Assembly: GCF_020524005.1 (NCBI RefSeq)
Contig: NZ_JAIVKK010000001.1
Span: 310,001-374,000, forward strand
DNA length: 64,000 nt
Source: Microbulbifer aggregans
Lineage (GTDB): Bacteria > Pseudomonadota > Gammaproteobacteria > Pseudomonadales > Cellvibrionaceae
Reading direction: 5' to 3'
In this document: positions 17,939 through 27,785 of the stretch, piece after piece
Layout: the number at the start of each line of letters is the position of its first letter
Position numbering within the stretch: the stretch's first letter is position 1
Program-made: the position numbers and the translations under genes
The notes under the pieces: generated by a model
What the model was told of the DNA's origin: nothing
The model's input: the letters and a program-made list of their open reading frames with translations, nothing else
Database searches by the model: none

Positions 17939-17984
17939 AAACCCGAATTATTATTCAATAAATATTGAATGATAATTCGGTTTT
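17939..17984. promoter_or_regulatory. Near-perfect palindrome between puuA-like and puuB-like genes
   Basis: Arms 17943-17960 and 17963-17980 are reverse complements except for one position, and the match extends outward to 17939 and 17984 with one more mismatch. AT-rich, centred about 170 bp from the puuA-like start and 50 bp from the puuB-like start, it looks like an operator for a dimeric regulator. A half-site-like TTCAATATT also occurs at 17903-17911. Confidence 0.65.
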
Positions 17985-18010
17985 AGCCGACCTTTTCCGG
18001 AGTTGCTTTC

Positions 18011-19318
18011 ATGTCATCTAGTGGAACCGTTACCAAATTGCTGGGCCACATTGATTCCTATTACGCTGCGAGCGCAAATTCGGCGCCCCAATATCGGGCG
18101 CTCGATCAAGAGATTGAGGCGGATGTGTGCATTATTGGTGCAGGATATACAGGCCTTTCTTCGGCCCTGCACCTGGCCGAGCGGGGCTACAGGGTCGTTG
18201 TGCTGGAGGCTGAGCGGGTGGCCTGGGGTGCTTCCGGCAGGAATGGTGGTCACGTCGGCGTGGGACAGCGCAAGGGTCAGGAGGATCTGGAAAAGATGCT
18301 GGGCCTGGAAACAGCAAAAGCACTTTGGGATCTGGGCCTTGAGGCGGTGCAACTGGTCGAAGACCTGGTGGAGCGGCACCAAATTCAGTGTGACCTGAAA
18401 AGGGGCATTATGCATCTGGCGGCTAAACGTAGCCACAGCGCCTGGTTGAAAGAAGAGGCTGAGCTGCTTCAGGAGCGTTACGGCTATGACCAAATGCGCT
18501 ATGCCGAACAAGACGAAATCCGCTCCCTCGTGGGCTCAGACTGTTTCTATGGTGGGCAGGTGGATAGCGGCTCGCTGCACCTGCACCCGCTCAATTTTGC
18601 ACTCGGTATTGCTGAAGCCGCCGCCAAAGCAGGGGTTCAGTTCTTTGAGCACAGTCGGGTAACCAGCTATTCCGGCGGTTCCCCGTGTATCGTCAACACT
18701 GCCAAGGGAAGAGTGCGAGCGAAAAAGGTGATCCTTGCCTGTAACGGCTATCTCGGTGGTCTGGAGCCGCGGCTGGCAGGCAAGATCATGCCCATCAACA
18801 ACTTTGTGCTGGCGACCGAGCCGCTGCCAGATACTTTGGCACAAGAATTGATAGCGAACGACTACGCGCTGCAAGACACGCTGTTTGTGATCAACTATTG
18901 GAAGCTCTCCGGAGATAACCGTCTGGTGTTTGGTGGTGGGGAGAACTATACCTCGCGCTTCCCTCAGGATATTCGCGCCTTCGTGCGCAAGTACATGCTG
19001 AGGGTCTATCCACAACTCGCCGATACAAGAATCGATTACGGATGGGGTGGGACCCTTGCCATCACCCTCAATCGGATGCCCTGTGTCGGTCGCCTGGAGC
19101 CCAATGTTTTCTACAGTCAGGGCTATTCTGGCCACGGTGTTCCAACGGCCACATTCGCCGGTAAATTACTCGCAGAAGTTGTTGCCGGAACCGAGGAAAG
19201 ATTTGATATATTGGCGCAAATTCCGACTCCCAGCTTCCCTGGCGGGACGCTGTTGCGTTGGCCCGGCCTCGTAGCGGGAATGCTCTATTACAGCTTGAAG
19301 GACAAGCTGGGCGGGTGA
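18011..19318 (+). CDS. FAD-dependent gamma-glutamylputrescine oxidase-like (PuuB family)
   Basis: A 435-residue DAO-type flavoenzyme that would oxidise the gamma-glutamylated amine made by the divergent PuuA-like ligase. The FAD-binding motif is VCIIGAGYTGLSSALHLAE (about residues 39-57), followed by GASGRNGGHVG, which is typical of PuuB/OrdL oxidases. The C-terminal GYSGHGVPTATFAGKL closes the FAD site. The neighbouring synthetase supports polyamine catabolism; activity towards another N-glutamyl amine remains possible. The TonB receptor follows after 125 bp. Confidence 0.87.
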   Translation: MSSSGTVTKLLGHIDSYYAASANSAPQYRALDQEIEADVCIIGAGYTGLSSALHLAERGYRVVVLEAERVAWGASGRNGGHVGVGQRKGQEDLEKMLGLETAKALWDLGLEAVQLVEDLVERHQIQCDLKRGIMHLAAKRSHSAWLKEEAELLQERYGYDQMRYAEQDEIRSLVGSDCFYGGQVDSGSLHLHPLNFALGIAEAAAKAGVQFFEHSRVTSYSGGSPCIVNTAKGRVRAKKVILACNGYLGGLEPRLAGKIMPINNFVLATEPLPDTLAQELIANDYALQDTLFVINYWKLSGDNRLVFGGGENYTSRFPQDIRAFVRKYMLRVYPQLADTRIDYGWGGTLAITLNRMPCVGRLEPNVFYSQGYSGHGVPTATFAGKLLAEVVAGTEERFDILAQIPTPSFPGGTLLRWPGLVAGMLYYSLKDKLGG

Positions 19319-19443
19319 ATCAAAAAGTTGAACAAAAATTCGGTTTGTGGGATAACGAACCGACCTATTAAAACGCTGGGTAACGTCCTGAGTGGTAGTA
19401 AATGGGCAGAAACCCGAAAAAAAATAACCTACGGGGAGTAACG

Positions 19444-21807
19444 ATGACATTTTCAGACCAGCGATTTGGTATCAATAAAAACCTGCTGGCTTCCGCCATT
19501 GGTGCGGTTGTGTTGACCGTAAGCACCGGCGCGAGCGCAGCGGAAATCGAAGAGGTCACGGTTACCGCGCAGATGCGTGCGGAGTCACTCAAGGATGTCC
19601 CGATGTCCGTAAGTGCGTTTACCGGCGACTCCATCAAGCAATCCAATCTCACAGACTTCAAGGACCTGTTCGCCATGACCCCGGGGATCTCCGGGGAAAC
19701 GTCAGACTCGTTTTTTGATGCCGTTTCAGTCCGTGGTGTGAACAACAACAGCTTTGGCTCTGGCAGTGATCCGGCCCTGGGTGTATTCCTGGATGGTGTC
19801 TACCAGAGCCGTACCGGTGCTACACCGAGCATGTACGATGTGGAGCGTGTGGAGGTCGTCAAGGGGCCGCAGGGTACCCTGTTCGGTCGTAACACCGCGT
19901 CCGGCGCCATTTCCATGACCTCCCGAAAGCCAGGTGAAACCTTTGCTGGCGATATCTCGGTTGGTGCTGGCCAGTATGGTCGTACTCAGTTTGAAAGTGC
20001 TGTCGATATGCCGGTTAGCGAAGATCTCGCGGTGCGTATTGCCGGCAAGCACTTCAAACAAGATGGACACGTGAAAAACCTGGCTGGTGGCCGGGACCTG
20101 GGCGCCAGTGAAGTGAATGCAGGACGTATCACCGCCGTTTACGACGGGTTCGACTCCACTACCGTAACGCTGCTTGCCCAGTATGAAGATCGTATCAGTG
20201 ACGGCACCATCTACCGGGCTTTCGACAGCGGCGCCGGGTATAACTATGCAATCCCGGAAGGTGCTTACGATGAGGTGTACAACGACGTCGAGGGTACAGA
20301 CCAGTCGGAAATCGCCGATGTCATCCTTACCGTTGAGCATGAGTTGGCGGGTGGCAGTACCCTGAGCTCCATTACCGGCTACAAGACACACAACTACACC
20401 TACCTGGAAGATTTTGACGGTACCGCGCAGCCGATCGACACCTATGTTCGCGACCAGACTGGCGATTTCTTCAGTCAGGAGTTCCGCTTTACCTCCAATA
20501 GCAGCGGTCCGTTCAACTATGTGCTGGGGGCTTCTTATTACAAAGAAGAACTCAATGCCTTCTTCGCGGGTATCGACACCGAAGATTTCATTTGTGATGG
20601 GATCTACGCGGACGAATGGGAAGAGGGGCTGGATAGCTTCGTAACCTGTGACGCGCTGCCGCAAGATGTTCTGGATGAAGCTTTCGGCTTCGAGGGTGAG
20701 TCCTGGGAGTATGCGCCGGGTGCTCTGTCCATCGAGGCCGCGGATACTGTGGGCAAATATTCCGGCTGGGGTGTGTTTGCGAACACCACCTTTGACCTGA
20801 CCGATGCAACGACGCTCGGGTTCGGGGTACGTTATACCGAAGATGAAAAAACCTACGATGTGGTTTCCCCCTGGCCGGATACCTGGACCGGTGGCTGGAA
20901 CTATCAGGCGATGTATACCGACGAAGATGGCATCGGCGGCAACCACACCTGGAACAATGTATCCGGTCGCGTGACCCTGACGCATGACATCAGCGATACG
21001 TTGACCACATACGCCAGTGTGGCCACCGGCTACAAGTCCGGCGGTTTCGACTACCTTTCGTACCACATCACTGATCCAGCGTACGGCAGCGATGAGGACA
21101 GTCAGTACGAGTGGCTGGATGAGCAGGGCTACGAGGTCAGTGCGAGCAACGCAGAACCCAGCCGTTTTGATGAAGAAACTGTTCTGTCCTACGAGTTGGG
21201 CGTGAAAGCCCGTCTGCTGGACAATCGCCTGGCTCTGAATGCGGCGGCGTTCCAGTACTCGTACGAGGATATGCAGCAGGCATTCTGGGTAGGCGCTGCA
21301 GCCATTACCCGCAATGTTGGTGAGTCTGAAGGTCGCGGTCTGGAGCTGGACGCGCGCTGGCTGATTACCGATAACCTGGATCTCTATTTCGGTGCGGCAT
21401 TGCTGGATACCGAGTTTAGTGGCGCTCCGGAAGAGCTTTGCGATGCCTGTAACGGAAACGAGATGGCATTTTCGCCGAAGTTCTCTTCAGCTACCGTGTT
21501 GACCTATACCCAGGCGACCGGTCTGGGTGAGCTGTCTTACTCTGCGGAATACACCTACACCGGTGAGCAGTGGGCTGATCTGGAGAACACCGAGGCGGTG
21601 AAACTGCAGGCGCGCAATGTCGTTGATCTGCGGGTTGCGCTGACTTCTCAGGATGAAAGCTGGACTGCCGGCGTATATGCAGAGAACCTGACCGGTGAGG
21701 AGTACTACCACTGGGGCTATGCGGAAGCGCTGTACAACCTTCCGGCAACCAAGACCGATCCGTCGCGCGGTCGGGTAGTAGGGGTAAATCTCGACTACCG
21801 GTTCTGA
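19444..21807 (+). CDS. TonB-dependent outer-membrane receptor
   Basis: A 787-residue outer-membrane receptor. A signal peptide (about residues 1-33, cleavage near GASA-AEI) leads to a TonB box-like EEVTVTAQ, a plug domain (SVRGVNNN, RVEVVKGPQGTLFGRNTASGAI) and a 22-strand type barrel ending in VGVNLDYRF with the C-terminal Phe. Two CxxC-containing extracellular loop regions (around ICDG/FVTCD and CDACNGNE) are visible. The ATG at 19444 has GGGGAG upstream; the frame is open 14 codons further. Substrate is unknown; its place beside polyamine genes is only suggestive. Confidence 0.93.
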   Translation: MTFSDQRFGINKNLLASAIGAVVLTVSTGASAAEIEEVTVTAQMRAESLKDVPMSVSAFTGDSIKQSNLTDFKDLFAMTPGISGETSDSFFDAVSVRGVNNNSFGSGSDPALGVFLDGVYQSRTGATPSMYDVERVEVVKGPQGTLFGRNTASGAISMTSRKPGETFAGDISVGAGQYGRTQFESAVDMPVSEDLAVRIAGKHFKQDGHVKNLAGGRDLGASEVNAGRITAVYDGFDSTTVTLLAQYEDRISDGTIYRAFDSGAGYNYAIPEGAYDEVYNDVEGTDQSEIADVILTVEHELAGGSTLSSITGYKTHNYTYLEDFDGTAQPIDTYVRDQTGDFFSQEFRFTSNSSGPFNYVLGASYYKEELNAFFAGIDTEDFICDGIYADEWEEGLDSFVTCDALPQDVLDEAFGFEGESWEYAPGALSIEAADTVGKYSGWGVFANTTFDLTDATTLGFGVRYTEDEKTYDVVSPWPDTWTGGWNYQAMYTDEDGIGGNHTWNNVSGRVTLTHDISDTLTTYASVATGYKSGGFDYLSYHITDPAYGSDEDSQYEWLDEQGYEVSASNAEPSRFDEETVLSYELGVKARLLDNRLALNAAAFQYSYEDMQQAFWVGAAAITRNVGESEGRGLELDARWLITDNLDLYFGAALLDTEFSGAPEELCDACNGNEMAFSPKFSSATVLTYTQATGLGELSYSAEYTYTGEQWADLENTEAVKLQARNVVDLRVALTSQDESWTAGVYAENLTGEEYYHWGYAEALYNLPATKTDPSRGRVVGVNLDYRF

Positions 21808-21846
21808 TCTACATAGCTGTATCTTTTTCATTCTCACAGGATGGAC

Positions 21847-21877
21847 AAAAAAACCGGCGCATTGCGCCGGTTTTTTT
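21847..21877. terminator. Terminator after the TonB receptor
   Basis: Perfect CCGGCGC/GCGCCGG stem (21854-21860 with 21864-21870), ATT loop, A7 before and T7 after. Confidence 0.93.
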
Positions 21878-21912
21878 GTTAAAAAAGGGGCCTGAAGTGA
21901 AAGGAAATCGAA

Positions 21913-22593
21913 GTGTCGACAGCAGAGCAAAAACGTCGTAAAAATCAGCTCGCCCCCCGGCGAGAGCCCGTTCAGGCACGCGCACGGGAGCGCGCGCGGC
22001 AGATTCTGGATACCACGGGGCGGTTATTGGAGCAGGTGGGGCTCAATGATCTCACGACCATCCTGATCGCCAAGGAATTGGGGGTTTCGGTAGGTTCCGT
22101 TTACCACTATTTTCCCAACAAACACGCGATCCTCTATGCCATGGGCGAACAGTGGCTGGCGAGTCTCACTGAGCGTCTGGATGAGCTGGCAGCCAGTGAG
22201 CTGGAGCAGCTGAGCCTGGAATCCTTCCTGAATGAACTGCTCGATCTCTGGCTATCGGTCTACCAGGATCAGCGAGGCCTGCTGCCTCTGGTCCAGGCCA
22301 TGTGGGGTATCCCGGAACTCCATGAGCTGGACGAACGGCATGACGAACTGGTCATCAACCACCTGGTGGCAATGTTTGAGCGTCTCGGTTTTGTTTGTCC
22401 GCCCAATGAAGCCAACCGCCTGGCGAGGGCGACACTGGAAACCTGCCACGCGATATTGCTGGTAATCGTCAATCAGCAGGGCGTGCGCGCCCAGAGAACC
22501 CGCAGTGACCTGCAGAATATGTTGATGGTGCTGCTGGAACCGCACCGGAATGAGTCCCGCCCGTCGGGTCTGGATGATGTGGAGGCTCCTTGA
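21913..22593 (+). CDS. TetR/AcrR family transcriptional regulator
   Basis: A 226-residue one-component regulator. The N-terminal HTH is seen in RARQILDTTGRLLEQVGLND...ELGVSVGSVYHYFPNKHAILYAM (about residues 25-75); the all-helical C-terminal ligand domain is unassigned. A basic N-terminal tail (KRRKNQ, RREPVQARARERAR) precedes the HTH. GTG start. Its stop overlaps the TTG start of a 5'-nucleotidase gene by 4 nt, so the two are probably co-translated. The ligand is unknown. Confidence 0.92.
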   Translation: MSTAEQKRRKNQLAPRREPVQARARERARQILDTTGRLLEQVGLNDLTTILIAKELGVSVGSVYHYFPNKHAILYAMGEQWLASLTERLDELAASELEQLSLESFLNELLDLWLSVYQDQRGLLPLVQAMWGIPELHELDERHDELVINHLVAMFERLGFVCPPNEANRLARATLETCHAILLVIVNQQGVRAQRTRSDLQNMLMVLLEPHRNESRPSGLDDVEAP

Positions 22594-23498
22594 GCAAAAC
22601 CTCGCAGGCAAACAAGCTTATTATCGCGATTTCCTCTCGAGCGCTGTTCGACCTCAGGGAGAGTCATCGCGTATTTGAAGAGCGGGGCGTTGAGGCCTTT
22701 GCTGATTACCAGATAGAGCGCGAGAACGACGTCCTGCCAAAAGGAGACGCCTTCGCACTGGTTGAGAAGTTTCTCCAGATTAACAAACGTCTGGAAGGTG
22801 ATGCTCGTGTAGAGGTGGTGCTTCTTTCACGCAACAGTGCCGATACGGGCTTACGCGTGTTTAATTCCATTGAGCACTACGGTCTGGATATTACCCGGGC
22901 AGCTTTCTGTAATGGCGAGAGTCCGTATCGCTATATCGGTCCCTTTGGCTGCAATCTGTTCCTGTCTACCGATGGCGGTGATGTTCGCCGAGCTCTGGAG
23001 CAGGGGGTGGCTGCGGCGACGCTTATTGCCGGAGGTGCGCGGGAGCGGGGTGACGACGTCCTGCGGTTTGCCTTTGACGGCGATGCGGTAATTTTTTCCG
23101 ATGAAGCCGAACAAATCTTCAAGCGCGACGGGCTGGCGGCATTTACCACTGCGGAGCGCGCCTCTGCCAAACAGCCGTTGGGAGGAGGGCCGTTCAAGGG
23201 ATTTCTTGAGGCGCTCCAGAAGTTGCAGGCCGAATTTCACCCGGAAAACTGTCCGATTCGCACCGCACTGGTTACGGCGCGTTCCGCACCCGCGCACGAG
23301 CGCGTCATACGTACATTGCGCGCATGGAATGTACGAATCGACGAGTCCGTATTTTTGGGCGGCTTGCCCAAGGGCGAATTTTTGCGTGCCTTTGGCGCGG
23401 ATGTTTTCTTCGATGACCAGCCGGCGCACTGCGCTTCCGCGGCGGAACATGTGGCGACAGGTCATGTGCCGCACGGTATTGCCAACCTCGAGAGCTGA
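22590..23498 (+). CDS. 5'-nucleotidase (PF06189-type)
   Basis: A 302-residue cytosolic 5'-nucleotidase of the family related to vertebrate NT5C1. It shows the family opening KLIIAISSRALFDLRESH, then LLSRNSADTGLRVFNSIEHYGLDI, LFLSTDGGDVRRALEQG, the acidic FDGDAVIFSDEAE and the C-terminal LPKGEFLRAFGADVFFDDQ. It would dephosphorylate nucleoside monophosphates. The TTG start overlaps the tetR stop and is preceded by GGAGG at 22581-22585, so expression is tied to that regulator. The nucleotide preference cannot be read from sequence. Confidence 0.88.
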   Translation: MSKTSQANKLIIAISSRALFDLRESHRVFEERGVEAFADYQIERENDVLPKGDAFALVEKFLQINKRLEGDARVEVVLLSRNSADTGLRVFNSIEHYGLDITRAAFCNGESPYRYIGPFGCNLFLSTDGGDVRRALEQGVAAATLIAGGARERGDDVLRFAFDGDAVIFSDEAEQIFKRDGLAAFTTAERASAKQPLGGGPFKGFLEALQKLQAEFHPENCPIRTALVTARSAPAHERVIRTLRAWNVRIDESVFLGGLPKGEFLRAFGADVFFDDQPAHCASAAEHVATGHVPHGIANLES

Positions 23499-23658
23499 TA
23501 CACCATCAGTTTTTATTCCGGCTTTTGGCATCAGATCCCATTTCATTCCTGTAGTTCGGATTGGCTATTGGCTCAATTATCCATTCGCTGCTATGCTTTT
23601 CCCGCATAAAGTCAGGGGTTTTTTATAACCAATGGCTGGCGTAAATTCAGGCGAATGA

Positions 23659-24645
<987 letters not shown>

Positions 24646-24707
24646 TCCACTCGGGTCGCGGCAGGGCAGGTAGTAGAGCGGACAAGCGCTCGGGCATGGA
24701 TCGGTGC

Positions 24708-24986
24708 CTACTGCAGGCCTTTCAGCACTTCCTTGGCAAATTTGAAGTACACGGTGTAAACCTGAGGTGCTTCGCCTTCTTTTTCTACAACAAAAAACGG
24801 CGCTCGCTGAACCTGCAGTGATTGCGCAAGTTGCATGCCGGGGCTTTCAGGATCCCGCTCATCGGCGATCAGGACCTGATCAAGAAACTTCTCCTGATCG
24901 TTTTCCTTCAGCTTCTGCTCTACGTCTTTGCACTTCGCACAGAGTGAGCCGTCTGCAAGCACTTTTTTAACCAGGGTAATCCGCAT
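24708..24986 (-). CDS. Small thioredoxin-fold protein with CxxC
   Basis: A 92-residue protein with an N-terminal beta strand followed by a redox-type CAKC motif (Cys16, Cys19), a charged helix, and QRAPFFVVEKEG, i.e. a cis-proline-like APF segment before the next strand, as in glutaredoxin/thioredoxin folds. The frame extends 18 codons upstream, but the Met at 24986 has an AAGG-type site and fits the fold. It converges on cysB. A disulfide or sulfur-transfer role is plausible; the specific function is unknown. Confidence 0.7.
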   Translation of the reverse strand: MRITLVKKVLADGSLCAKCKDVEQKLKENDQEKFLDQVLIADERDPESPGMQLAQSLQVQRAPFFVVEKEGEAPQVYTVYFKFAKEVLKGLQ

Positions 24987-25179
24987 CAGTACTGCCTTGT
25001 CTTTCACAGCGGCGCCGCTGATCGGGGCCGATGAAATCATTTCAAATAGGTATGGGGACTGCGAGGTGTGTGCAGTCTGGCGCGAAATCTAGCAGAGCGT
25101 GGGGGTTCGGGGAAATATCGAACGGCGATATCCCTATAACTTTTGCGATCGAGACGCGGCGAACAATTATGTTGACCGA

Positions 25180-26517
25180 TCAGTGAGTACTAAAGGCGGA
25201 CTCCAGGGTTTTCAACAGAATACGGATTTTATCGAGGCACTCCCGGTGTTCAGCGGCCGGGATGGAGTCGGCCACGATGCCTCCGCCGGCGGCACACTCG
25301 AGCTTGCCGCCGCTAGCCGTCAGCGTACGAATTGCGATGTTCGTGTCGGCACGCCCGCAAACACTGATGTAACCGATGGAGCCGCAATAGACCCCTCTCG
25401 GGCTTAGCTCCAGTTCCCGGATCACTTGCATTGCCCGGCGCTTTGGCGCGCCGGTAATTGAACCCCCGGGAAAGCAGGCGGCCAGTACTTCAGAAAACTC
25501 CACCCCTTGCGGTAGTTGGCCGGTGATCGTACTGACGAGGTGGTGCACGTTCGCGAAGCTTTGCACGGCGAATAATTCGGGTACGCGAACGCTTCCGCGC
25601 CGGCAGACCTTACCAAAATCATTGCGCAATAAATCCACAATCATCAGGTTTTCCGCACGATCCTTGGTGCTGTCCGCCAGCATTTGTGCGGCCAGGGAAT
25701 CTTGCTCTGGGTCGCGGTGGCGAGGCGCGGTTCCCTTGATGGGCTCTGTCTGTAGTTGATCGCCATCACCGTGTATGAAGCGCTCGGGCGATAGACTCAG
25801 GATCTGCCCCTCAGGCAGCGACATATACGCGGAGAACGGACCGGCAGCGGCTTCGCGTAGGGCCAGGTAGGCCGTGAGCGGGTCACCGTCATACTCGCTG
25901 AAAAAGCGCTGGGTAAAATTAGCCTGGTAGATATCACCGGCACGGATATAGTCCAGAATGCGCTCCACACGCTCCGCGTACTGCGTTTCACTGTATTCAT
26001 GTCTGAACGGTGCTTTGAGGTTAAAGCCTTCGCGGCGCAGCGGTTGGGACCAGTCAAGCTCACGAAAGCGCGCGATGAGCTCATTGCGCTGTATTGCCGT
26101 GCAAGCGGGGTGGAATACAAGGTGCGAGGCACGCAATTGGTGATCGATGATCAGTGCCCAGGTATAGAGGCCAAACGAAGCTGCAGGCAGCAAGGTTTCC
26201 CTTGTGTCAGGGGCGATAAAATTGCCGCGATTGCCGATTTCATAGCCGGCATAGCCAATAGCACCGCCACAAAAGGGCAGCTGGGTATCCATCTCCTGCG
26301 GTTCCAGTTCACACAGCAGGTCGCCTAGCTGTACAAAAGGGTCGAGGCAGGCGGCATCGAGGGCAATACGCGCAATCGGATCGGCACTGAAGATATCGTA
26401 GCGTCCGCCCCGTGCCCGGGGGTGGCCGGAGTCCAGCCAAACCGGCTGCGGCAAATCGGAAATTGCAGACAAAGCCTGCGAAGTATTCGCGGAGTATGGC
26501 AAGGAGACGATTTGCAA
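25180..26517 (-). CDS. pabB: Aminodeoxychorismate synthase component I
   Basis: Converts chorismate plus amide nitrogen to 4-amino-4-deoxychorismate for folate (445 residues). An N-terminal anthranilate-synthase-I-like region (LDSGHPRARGGRYDIFSADP) is followed by the chorismate-binding domain with YQANFTQRF, the PIKGT lysine motif that marks PabB over TrpE, DLLRNDFGKVC, CFPGGSITGAPK and AGGGIVADS. I chose the TTG at 26517 because it yields an N-terminus like other PabB proteins; the frame is open to 26637 and upstream GTG codons cannot be excluded. Its product is used by PabC (2332-3126). Confidence 0.92.
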   Translation of the reverse strand: MQIVSLPYSANTSQALSAISDLPQPVWLDSGHPRARGGRYDIFSADPIARIALDAACLDPFVQLGDLLCELEPQEMDTQLPFCGGAIGYAGYEIGNRGNFIAPDTRETLLPAASFGLYTWALIIDHQLRASHLVFHPACTAIQRNELIARFRELDWSQPLRREGFNLKAPFRHEYSETQYAERVERILDYIRAGDIYQANFTQRFFSEYDGDPLTAYLALREAAAGPFSAYMSLPEGQILSLSPERFIHGDGDQLQTEPIKGTAPRHRDPEQDSLAAQMLADSTKDRAENLMIVDLLRNDFGKVCRRGSVRVPELFAVQSFANVHHLVSTITGQLPQGVEFSEVLAACFPGGSITGAPKRRAMQVIRELELSPRGVYCGSIGYISVCGRADTNIAIRTLTASGGKLECAAGGGIVADSIPAAEHRECLDKIRILLKTLESAFSTH

Positions 26518-26733
26518 AACGATACCTGAGGATATACCTGGCCGGGTTACTGACTTCTTCACCACCTGTGCTACAGGGCGCACATCGGGCGGCGGTACTT
26601 TACCCCATATTCCAATGGAATTCCCGCCTCCCGTCATGGGGCGGAACCCATTGGGAGTTCGCCAATCGCGCGGGAAATATTCCGTGCCTGTACTTGCGAC
26701 TTAGATTGGGCTTTTCATTTGCCCTTATTAAAT

Positions 26734-27573
26734 CTAGCTGATTCTGCGTTCGATCCCTGCCTGTGACATCAGGCGCGTAGCCAGCTCCTCTACGGAAAGC
26801 TTCGTCGCATCCAGGAAGGGGAGCTGCGAGCGGCGTAGCATTTGCTCCACCTGGCGCACTTCGAACTCGCACTGCTCCGGTGAAGCGTAGCGGCTGTTGG
26901 CACGACGTTCCTGGCGGATGCTCATCAGGCGCTTGGGGTCGATCGTCAGGCCGAACAGCTTGTGACGGTAGGGACGCAGGATTTTGGGGAGCGCAGTACT
27001 ATCCATATCCTCTTCGGTGATCGGGTAATTGGCCGCGCGCAACCCGAACTGCAAAGCGAGGTACAGGCAGGTGGGTGTCTTACCGCAGCGGGAAACTCCA
27101 ACCAGAATCACGTCGGCACTTTCGAACTCCCGGGTGCGGCGGCCATCGTCGTTATCCATTGCAAAATGCACTGCGTCGATCCGTTCGCTGTAGCGGCGGT
27201 CGTCTGCGATGCCATGGGAAACGCCCACAGTACGGGCCGGGTCCGTGCCGAAAAGATTGGCCAGTGGCGCCAGGTAGCTTTCGAATACGTCCAGCATCAA
27301 GGCGGAACTCTGGTGCAACTGGTTGCGGATCTGGTCGGAAACGATGCTGGTAATGATGATTGGCTGCAGACCGGATTCGGTCGCTGCCTGTTCGATGCGT
27401 TGCAGCACCTGGTTGACCCGCGCATCGGAGTCGACATAGGGCAGGGTGACTTGCTCTACCTGCTGATCCTTGAACTGCGCGAGCAAGCTGTGGCCTATAC
27501 CCTCAACGGTAAGTCCCGTGCCATCGGAGATGAAAAATGCCGTGCGTTTGCGCTGCGGATTGACTTCATTCAT
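26734..27573 (-). CDS. ppsR: Phosphoenolpyruvate synthase regulatory protein (kinase/pyrophosphorylase)
   Basis: A bifunctional 279-residue DUF299 protein that inactivates PEP synthase by ADP-dependent phosphorylation and reactivates it by Pi-dependent pyrophosphorylysis. Seen: FFISDGTGLTVEGIGHSLLAQF at the N-terminus (split over the substrate domain) and the P-loop GVSRCGKTPTCLYLA (about residue 150-165). The ATG at 27573 follows AGGAG and gives the 277-280-residue family length, though the frame opens earlier. It diverges from its target ppsA over 212 bp. Confidence 0.95.
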   Translation of the reverse strand: MNEVNPQRKRTAFFISDGTGLTVEGIGHSLLAQFKDQQVEQVTLPYVDSDARVNQVLQRIEQAATESGLQPIIITSIVSDQIRNQLHQSSALMLDVFESYLAPLANLFGTDPARTVGVSHGIADDRRYSERIDAVHFAMDNDDGRRTREFESADVILVGVSRCGKTPTCLYLALQFGLRAANYPITEEDMDSTALPKILRPYRHKLFGLTIDPKRLMSIRQERRANSRYASPEQCEFEVRQVEQMLRRSQLPFLDATKLSVEELATRLMSQAGIERRIS

Positions 27574-27744
27574 TGCCACACTTCTCCTGCGGTCGTCATA
27601 GCGACCGCAATGGTATATCACCAGCGTCGATATTGTGAATTAACGTTCAGCTTGTACTGCACTTCCGAGTTTTTGTAGAAAAATTACAACAAAAAACGGC
27701 GTTTTTACGGAACTTTGCGGGGTATTATTTACAAAACCCTTCCT

Positions 27745-27750
27745 TATAAT
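27745..27750 (+). promoter_or_regulatory. TATAAT -10 box upstream of ppsA
   Basis: A consensus TATAAT 36 nt before the TTG start of ppsA, within the ppsR-ppsA divergent gap. No good -35 at 17 bp, which would suit an activator-dependent promoter. Confidence 0.45.
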
Positions 27751-27785
27751 CTGCCGCCAAGATAGCAGTTGCAGAGGGCACTCCA

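Noticed and set aside
19726-21066. A 446-codon antisense frame over the TonB receptor
   Set aside because: Mirror of the receptor's codon usage; no ribosome site and no recognisable motifs.
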